Below, piece by piece: positions 57,799-64,000 of a stretch of 64,000 nt of DNA. Numbering within the stretch: position 1 is the stretch's first letter; each line of letters begins with the position of its first letter. The notes below the pieces were generated by a model. The model had not been told where the DNA came from and ran no database searches. It worked only from the letters and a program-made list of their open reading frames with translations. This DNA is from Sepiola atlantica (lineage: Eukaryota > Mollusca > Cephalopoda > Sepiida > Sepiolidae), in the NCBI GenBank assembly GCA_963556195.1, contig OY744537.1:24809340-24873339 (forward strand), written 5' to 3'. The translations under genes and the position numbers were made by a program.

Positions 57799-57971
57799 AT
57801 AGTCCCCCACCAGTAAGCGGAGCTTAACCGATAGACACTACCCTATTTCAATTTTACTTTTATTTATTTATTTATTTATTTTGTAATCTCCTTAGTTTTG
57901 TTTTCGCATTATTCTTATACTTATATCTATTCCTCTGTCTTATTATAATTAGTCATACTTTTGAATAGTTA

Positions 57972-60900
57972 TTAAAAATAAAAAAATTCGTTATTTTTCT
58001 TCCATGTAACTTTTCTACCAGATCTAGACTCATATGTTTTACTAGTAATATTTTTATCGACTTCGTCAGCGGTATTTGTTTCAATATTTTCTTTGTTAGT
58101 TGTGCACGCATCTGTCTGTGCTTTCTTAGTAGTCCTAGTTTTGTCGTTATTGCTAGTTGGTTCTATATAAGGTTTTAACCTATCTATCGATACATGAGTA
58201 TGAGTACCATTGCTCATATCGATCTGAAAATGTTTAGCTGATCGAGTCAGAACTTTATAAGGACCTGAATAAGGTGCTTCTAATGGTTTTCTCACTCGAT
58301 CGACTCTAAGCCATACTTTCTCACAGGAAAGTAGAATTTTTGGTATGAAAGGTTTTGTATTTGCATGGTGATGTCCTTTATCGCAGCTGAGTGCATCAAA
58401 TTGGGACATCGAATCACACAAATCACGTATGTATTTATGATTTACAGGTGTTTCCCTTTCTACGCCCGGTCTGTGCACCAATTGCTGAGGGATCAATATT
58501 GGTGCTCCAGTAACAGAAGTAAAAGGTGAAAAGCTTGATTCATCAGGGATACTGCATATACCAAGTAGAATTATAGGTATAGCTTTCATCCATGATTCTT
58601 TTCGAGCCATTATCGCTGCTTTTAGCGTACGATGTGCTCTTTCAATCAATCCGTTGCTTTAAGGATGATATGAAGTCGTTCTTAATCGGTAAAAACCTAT
58701 CACCTTGGCTAATTCCTGGAATAATTCACTCTCAAATTGACTGCCTCGATCCGTTACAACATGCAGTGGAACTCCAAATCTAGATATCCATGCATTAATA
58801 AATGCTTCTGCTACCGACTGTGCAGTTATTTCAGTCATAGGCTGTACTTCAATCCAGCGAGTTGCATGATCGATACAGGTCAGTAGATATCTATATGGAC
58901 TCAGATACGGGTCCGGTTCACTGTGCGTTAAGGGTAATGGGCCGACAATGTCTATATGCACTGTTTGGAAACGTGCAGATGGCAATTCAAAATTCTGGAC
59001 AGCAGATTTAGTGTGTCTGTGAACTTTAGCTTGTTGACATACAACACATTCTGCACAGAATTGTTTGATAGTTTTATCCAAATTCGGCCAAAAATATCTG
59101 GACTTAACCAGTTTTATAGACGCTCCCGTTCCGGGATGCGCTAAACCGTGTAGGCTATCAAAAATGGATCTACGAAGATTTTTCGGGATAAACGGTCTGG
59201 GGTACATAGTTGAAGTATCACATAGGACTGAGCCTACTTCATTTGATACCAAATATCCTTTTAAATCTGGGTATGATTTTATTTCATCATCCCCTTTTTG
59301 TGTCTGAGCTATTTCTGTCAAATCACAGGCATCTACTTGCACAGCTAATGCAGGTCGAGACATACAGTCCGCAACTACATTTTGATCACCTTTAATATAT
59401 GCTATATCAGCAATATATTCGGCAAGTACTGACAAGTGTCGTTGCTGTCGATCCAATTTTGCCGGTGTTTGACTATAAAAGGCTCCACATAATGGCTTAT
59501 GATCCGTGAACAATGTTACATGACGACCTTCTATGAGGTGACGGAAATGTATCACTGCAAAATAAGCTGCCAGTAACTCTCTGTCAAATGTTGAATATTT
59601 GGCTTGAGCTTGAGACAATTTCTTAGAAAAGAATCCTATGGGTACCGGTTTCTTATTTATTAGTTGGTGTAATGCAGCGTCAGTTGCGTATTGACTACTA
59701 TCCGTCACTAAGTGGTACTCGGGCTAATGCTGTAATTTCTGACAATTTACTAATTATAGTTTTGAAAGCGTCAGTTTCTTTCTCATTAAGTCCGAGCTTT
59801 GACTTAGGGTCTAACCTCATTCGTTCGGACAGTGGCAATACTATAGCTGCATAATTAGGGATTAATTTGCGGTAAAAACCTGTCATCCCTAAAAACCTAC
59901 GTAAGCTTTTTGAATCGTTGGGTACTGGGAAGGCCTCCAGTTCTTTAATTTTCTTTGAAATAGGTAACAAGCCTTCTTTGCTTACGTGAAAACCTAGGAA
60001 ATCTAAATCTGTTACATTGAATATACTCTTAGCTAAGGAAATCTTTAAGTTATTGTCACTAAGAATTTTAAATACTTTATCTAAGTCTTCCTTGTGTTGT
60101 TGTTCACTGTCACTAAAAATCAATATATCGTCCAGATAGATGAACACACAATCTAACTCGAAAAATATTTTGTCCATATATCGCTGGAATGTAACAGCAG
60201 CATTTTAAAAACCAAATGGCATGTAATTAAATTCAAACAAGCCAAAAGGAGTAGCGACGGCTGTCTTAGGCACGTCGTCTGGGTGTACCTTTATTTGGTG
60301 ATATGCAGAAGTCAAATCTACCTTCGAAAAATAGCATTTATTAGCTAGCCGTGAACTGAATGAGTTTATGTTGGGTATCGGATTGCGGTCTGTCTTGGTA
60401 ATACTATTCAGCGCACGGAAATCACCGCACACTCGATATGTATCATCCGATTTCTTTACTAAATGTAGCGGGGATGCCCACTCGCTACTTGAAGGCTGGA
60501 TTACTCCTGTATTTAGCAGTTTCTTAAATTCTGCTTGAGCTGCATCAAACTTAAGACCGGAAAGTTGCCTAGCTCTAGCAAAGACTGGTACATGACTTTC
60601 CGTGTCAATTCTGTGATAAACTCCACCGTAGCTTTTACTTGTATCGCTCTGAGGGGAGATCACACTATCATACTTATTTATTATATCGCGCACACTTCCA
60701 GTTAGGTCTACTTTATTAATTACTATGTTAATAGTTTCGGTTACTGCCTTTACTTTTACCTCTCATTCTGTTATTTCGTCTCGGAGGCATCTATTTTTGC
60801 AATCTACAATAATGCTAAATTTATTTAAGAAGTCAAATCCTAATAATGGGTTGGTGTCATCAGCGATCACAAAAATCCATTGGAAAGATCTTCTTAAACA

Positions 60901-61127
60901 TGGTATCCTCACTTCTAAATTTGTTTGTCCATGACAATGTATTTTCTCTCCATTAGCCGTAGAGATATGTACAGGGGTTGGTTCCAAGGTAACACCATTT
61001 ACTGCAGAACGTGGTAAAATGGAAATACTGGCCCCTGTATCTATAATAAAATTCATTTTAGTGGTTCCTATTTTTGCAGTAACTTCTAATAAAGGCGAAC
61101 CTGAGGGAGCAAGCGCAGTCCGCCTTT
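57972..61127 (-). pseudogene. Ty3/gypsy-type pol: protease, RT, RNase H, integrase (broken)
   Basis: In order on the minus strand: aspartic protease with IDTGASISILP (about 61045); RT with YFSKVDLTSAYHQI (about 60325), YMPFGF, and FIYLDDILIFS (about 60130), catalytic Asp pair intact; RNase H with ATDAALHQLINKK, LLAAYFAVIHFRHL and TDHKPL; integrase with a HHCC finger (LHGLAHPG ... CAECVVCQQAK), then HIDIVGPLPL, VTDRGSQFES and NGLIERAHRTLKA for the D,D,E triad; and a GPY/F-like region (EAPYSGPYKVL). Breaks: stop at 60763-60765 after protease, stop at 60205-60207 in RT, a frameshift near 59700 before RNase H, stop at 58659-58661 just before the catalytic Glu block. It enters from gag in the minus-one frame, the usual gag-pol arrangement. 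Not functional as it stands. Confidence 0.9.
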
Positions 61128-61868
61128 CTAGTTTTCCGAATCGCTAGGGCTGGGAGAAGAAGGACAGGAGTTAGGCAATATTTGTAGATTACCTTTTTTC
61201 TTCGGCCATCTACACCATGGTTTATACGTCCGGGCCTGCTCTGCAAAATAAAGATGTGCTCTACAGACCTTTGGTTTTTGGTTTTTACTATAAGGACGTA
61301 AACTCATGGGAGTCGTTTCCCTATTTTGATTCGGCTGTCTATGGTAGTAGCCTGTCCGAGTTTGGTTGTCAGTCACTTGAAATGCTGATGCATTCTCTAT
61401 TAATGGCATCAGGTTGTCGGACAATCGACCTAACTCGACTAACGGCATTTCGGTGTGGACTGCTATTACTGGTGCTATCTGATGAGGAAGAGCTCCGATA
61501 AATTTATGTCTGACTATTTCTTCGCTGGCTCCTATCCTACTTGCTATCGTCAACATTTCCTGGAGGTATAACGAAGGGCGACCAGCTAGTGTGGTGTTCC
61601 TCACTAATTTCTTCAGGAGCTCAGGTCTGGTTTTCTCATACGCAGACAATATTGACTCCTTTAATTTACCATAGTCGCGTGAATCCAGAACTGATGTTGG
61701 TATGTTAGTTACCACATCAGGCGGGAGTGCGCTAATGACAATATAAAATTTTGTGTCATCCGCTGTTACGTGCCTGAGGTGAAACTGTGCTTCGAGTACG
61801 GCGAACCACCCTCCAACACTAGTTTCCATAAACTGTGGTGGTTTGACACTAACATGTTGCGCTTCCAT
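61128..61868 (-). CDS. Ty3/gypsy-type gag, open reading frame intact
   Basis: 246 codons from ATG at 61868 to a stop at 61128-61130. It starts MEAQHVSVKPPQF and has the capsid-type blocks WFAVLEAQFHLRHV, KFYIVISALPPDVV, RPSLYLQEMLTIA and LVELGRLSDNLMPLIE seen in retrotransposon gags of invertebrates. Near the end CRAHLYFAEQARTYKPWCRWP is a CxxH...C...C-type knuckle, not the classical CCHC, a form common in one large clade of metazoan Ty3 elements. The frame overlaps pol with a minus-one shift. It would make the particle protein; whether it is expressed is unknown. Confidence 0.8.
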   Translation of the reverse strand: MEAQHVSVKPPQFMETSVGGWFAVLEAQFHLRHVTADDTKFYIVISALPPDVVTNIPTSVLDSRDYGKLKESILSAYEKTRPELLKKLVRNTTLAGRPSLYLQEMLTIASRIGASEEIVRHKFIGALPHQIAPVIAVHTEMPLVELGRLSDNLMPLIENASAFQVTDNQTRTGYYHRQPNQNRETTPMSLRPYSKNQKPKVCRAHLYFAEQARTYKPWCRWPKKKGNLQILPNSCPSSPSPSDSEN

Positions 61869-62238
61869 ATTTTTCTAAGCAAAATTATTTTTTTTTTTTT
61901 TTTTTTACACCCTACTAGTGACAAAATCAAAGTATGTGACAAAAGGAAAGGTAAATAGTCAGGAAATATAGACAAGAAAAGAAGTGGGGACTCACCGTAA
62001 GATGCTTTATTCTCTCCTTTCGTTTTTTTTTTTTTTTTTTTTTTTTTGAATGAAAGTTCTTGCTTGTTGAAAGAGGTTTCGTTTTTTTTGTTTGTTTGTT
62101 TTTTGTTTTATATGAAAGTTCTTGCTTAGCCTCGAAGGATTTTGTTTGTAAAATCACACACAAATGTTCTTTTGTTTGTTTATGTTTTTGATTGTTTATT
62201 TTTATTTCTTTTTGCACACACACACCCTTATATACATT

Positions 62239-62269
<31 letters not shown>

Positions 62270-62400
62270 CTTAAGTTGTGTCCGTTTCCTTCAATTCTTC
62301 TCCAAATTATTACTATTATTATTATTATTTTTTTTTTACTTTACATGTTTTGCGTTTGATCAGAAGGTTATTTGCATGTTTGGCGTCGGAGCTCACCAAT
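61869..62400 (-). other. Ty3 element leader and primer-binding region
   Basis: Between the LTR tip and gag. In the element sense it opens ATTGGTGAGCTCCGACG (62400-62384) directly after the LTR end, where a tRNA primer-binding site belongs. I did not identify the tRNA. The rest is poly-A/T and (AT)n (62239-62265), with AGAAAGAG-like purine runs. Confidence 0.6.
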
Positions 62401-62445
62401 TGTGGGGATGGCTTTGGTTCCCTGTTTGGGGTCTGGTATTTTAGA
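62401..62445 (-). repeat. 45-bp stub of the 5' LTR
   Basis: Identical to the first 43-45 bases of the LTR copies at 57039 and 62594 (plus-strand TGTGGGGATGGCTTTGGTTC and on to GGTATTTTAGA). It then leaves LTR sequence at AGA, a three-base word also present in the M4 flank that follows, so the junction shows microhomology. Confidence 0.85.
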
Positions 62446-62593
62446 AAAACTATCTTACGTATCAGTAGACATTTCAGCTTACTAAGTAAGGAAGGGAGAT
62501 AACTTTCGGGAAAAGTCAAAATATAAAAAAAATGTCGACATATAGAAGAAATCGTTTTTTAAATTTTTTAATTTATTAAATACTGGATGAACT
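62443..62593. repeat. second copy of the M4 left flank, inside the retrotransposon
   Basis: Duplicate of 56888-57038, placed between the LTR stub and the full LTR. A simple insertion cannot place target flank DNA here. Confidence 0.85.
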
Positions 62594-63324
62594 TGTGGGG
62601 ATGGCTTTGGTTCCCTGTTTGGGGTCTGGTATTTTAGACCACAGTCGCGTCTTTAGGGATTACCAAGCCACCACACTAAACAATTGATTTTGTGTAGATA
62701 AATTGAGACCGATTCGATAACAAAGGATCACCAGTTAGCGAGTGCTAACTTTTAACAATATAATATTGCTAATAAAAAGAAGAAACTGCAAAGTAAAAGA
62801 ATAAAACTTTTATATGTAAACAATTTTACAAAAATGTAAAATTTAACAATAAAGTTTGAAGGATAAAAAAAGTTTGAAACGACACGATGTGTTAACTTTG
62901 TCCTTAAAGTTTAGTATGCGTGTGTGCGTGTGTTTGTGTGCGTTCTTGGTTAAGCTTGTTATTGTGGGAAGACAGCAGGCGTGCTTACAAGTGGATTGTT
63001 GCTGTCTTCATTGGTAGCGAGGCGCGTTGTCTGGTCTCGCCAAGAGAACTGATTTTTCTCAGATAATTCCCTGTTTTTATTAAAAGTCTATTTAGCACCC
63101 ACTTGATAAACATGTGTTAACACTTTTCTAAGTTCATCTTTCGGCCACATCTGTTATCACTTATTTTTAAAGTTCTGACCGGTACTGTGACCCCTCTTCA
63201 AGAAGAAAGAAAGAAAGAAAGAAAAAGAAGAGGAGAGAGTAAGCCGAACGAACCTAGAAAGAAAAGACAGGCTAGCACTTTCCTTCAATGCCCGTTCGTC
63301 TCATCGATCTATTGATCTGCCACA
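62594..63324 (-). repeat. upper (5'-side) LTR of the Ty3-type element
   Basis: Full LTR with the same TG..CA ends, 731 bp, diverged from the lower LTR by scattered substitutions (for example TTGATCTTCTGG versus TTCATCTTTCGG) and small indels. It is followed by the right part of M4 (AATTTACGTAATTTTTGG). Flanking pentamers AACTT and AATTT are at best an imperfect target duplication. Confidence 0.85.
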
Positions 63325-63499
63325 AATTTACGTAATTTTTGGTGTACAGTCTTATTTTCAGCTACCACATAAGTACATAACAAAGCTTATACATTTCTTT
63401 AGCTATTTTTTTTTTAAAGAGAGGCCTAACATGTCATTGTGAAACTGCGGAAGCACCGAGAAATTATATTTAAATGGGTACATTTTTACTATCGTACTC

Positions 63500-63680
63500 G
63501 GCGTAGTTAACCCCCCCCCCCCTCTAAAAATTAAGATTCTACTTTTTTTGGCGATTACATATAATAGATGTAATTAAAAAAAATCGATTTTAGAGTGGGG
63601 GATCACTTTCCTATATAAATTTAACGTAAAATGAGCAACCACTCCTGACCAGTTATCGGTAAATCTAGACGTGTAACCTG
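63500..63680. repeat. single arm of the 36.9-37.7 kb inverted-repeat family
   Basis: Poly-C then CTCTAAAAATTAAGATTCTACTTTTTTTGGCGATTACAT and later CTATATAAATTTAACGTAAAATGA match words at 26300-26470 and 36830-37090. Confidence 0.45.
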
Positions 63681-63863
63681 TTAGTTTTTTAAATTAATTT
63701 TTTTTTTGGGGGGGGGGACATTTTTATTTATTTATCCAATTTAGTTTTTTTCTGTTTTAAATATAAATGCGAGAAGATTGTTTTAAGGGTATTCTGAAAT
63801 TAGCTACCACGTGCACCGCCCCACAAAAGAAATCGATGGTCATAATGGAAAATACTCGTGGTT

Positions 63864-63922
63864 TAGTCCCTTACGTCTACAGTAGCGACCTGCCTTGTTT
63901 GGGGTGAACTATGTTAAAAAAA
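63864..63922 (+). mobile_element. LINE 3' UTR tail fragment
   Basis: GTCCCTTACGTCTACAGTAG, CGACCTGCCTTGTTTGGGGT and GAACTATGTT followed by poly-A match the 3' end of the LINE copy at 46090-46590 and, inverted, 13092-13140. Extreme 5' truncation. Confidence 0.75.
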
Positions 63923-64000
63923 AACATGGTACTGGTGAAAATCCAGAAGGAGTCGAAATCCGAATTTGTTGTCCTCTGGTTGTCTCTACCTCTGCATTTT

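Larger units (their letters stand above)
56736..63457. mobile_element. foldback MITE copy M4, split by a Ty3-type retrotransposon
   Basis: Left end GGTGCTTCTGCAGTTTCACA at 56736 and right end (complement) GGTGCTTCCGCAGTTTCACA at 63457 are inverted copies. Inner arms also pair: TTCATCCAGTATTTATTAAATT at about 56853 with TAATTTATTAAATACTGGATGAA at about 57014, and CAGAAAAAATTACG with the TTACGTAATTTTTGG side at 63328. GGGAGATAACT lies at 56939. Without the insert the element is about 436 bp, like M1 and M3. It starts about 380 bases upstream of the MRI1 start codon. Confidence 0.7.

Overview
This is eukaryotic, AT-rich, repeat-dense DNA holding one clearly recognisable host gene. A mollusc is my best guess. 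The foldback elements carry a GGGAGATAAC-type motif that I associate with molluscan repeats, and the mix of LINEs, SINEs, Ty3-type elements and long AT/GA microsatellites would fit a gastropod or cephalopod. This is inference and no species call is made.

Host gene. A complete five-exon gene for methylthioribose-1-phosphate isomerase (MRI1, methionine salvage) lies on the minus strand from 56354 (ATG) to 32901 (stop). All splice sites are GT/AG, the phases agree across every junction, and the product is 366 residues. The catalytic pair is Cys169 and Asp249. A polyadenylation signal lies about 170 bases past the stop. The introns (about 8.1, 5.0, 7.6 and 1.6 kb) are filled with transposon remains. 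Two exon-like segments at 22-91 and 1573-1658 (+) may belong to another gene that runs in from the left edge.

Layout. 0-10 kb: LINE fragments, a PIF/Harbinger-like element with a broken MADF domain, a hAT-type MITE with an 8-bp target duplication, a SINE, a foldback MITE and a 99-bp inverted pair. 13-17 kb: a decayed LINE and a small internally deleted LTR retrotransposon. 19-26 kb: two tandem arrays, 20 x 46 bp and exactly 37 x 121 bp. 27-32 kb: duplicated blocks, minisatellites and a nested palindrome. 33-56 kb: MRI1 with its intronic repeats, including a SINE whose 5' end is the start of U2 snRNA. 56.7-63.5 kb: a foldback MITE split by a Ty3/gypsy-type element (gag intact, pol with three stops and one frameshift). 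The 5' LTR side of that element is oddly rearranged.

Apart from MRI1, almost everything recognisable is mobile-element or tandem-repeat sequence. The least ordinary items are the U2-headed SINE, the foldback family with a shared loop motif, the higher-order pattern in the 121-bp array and the LTR/flank duplication at 62.4 kb.
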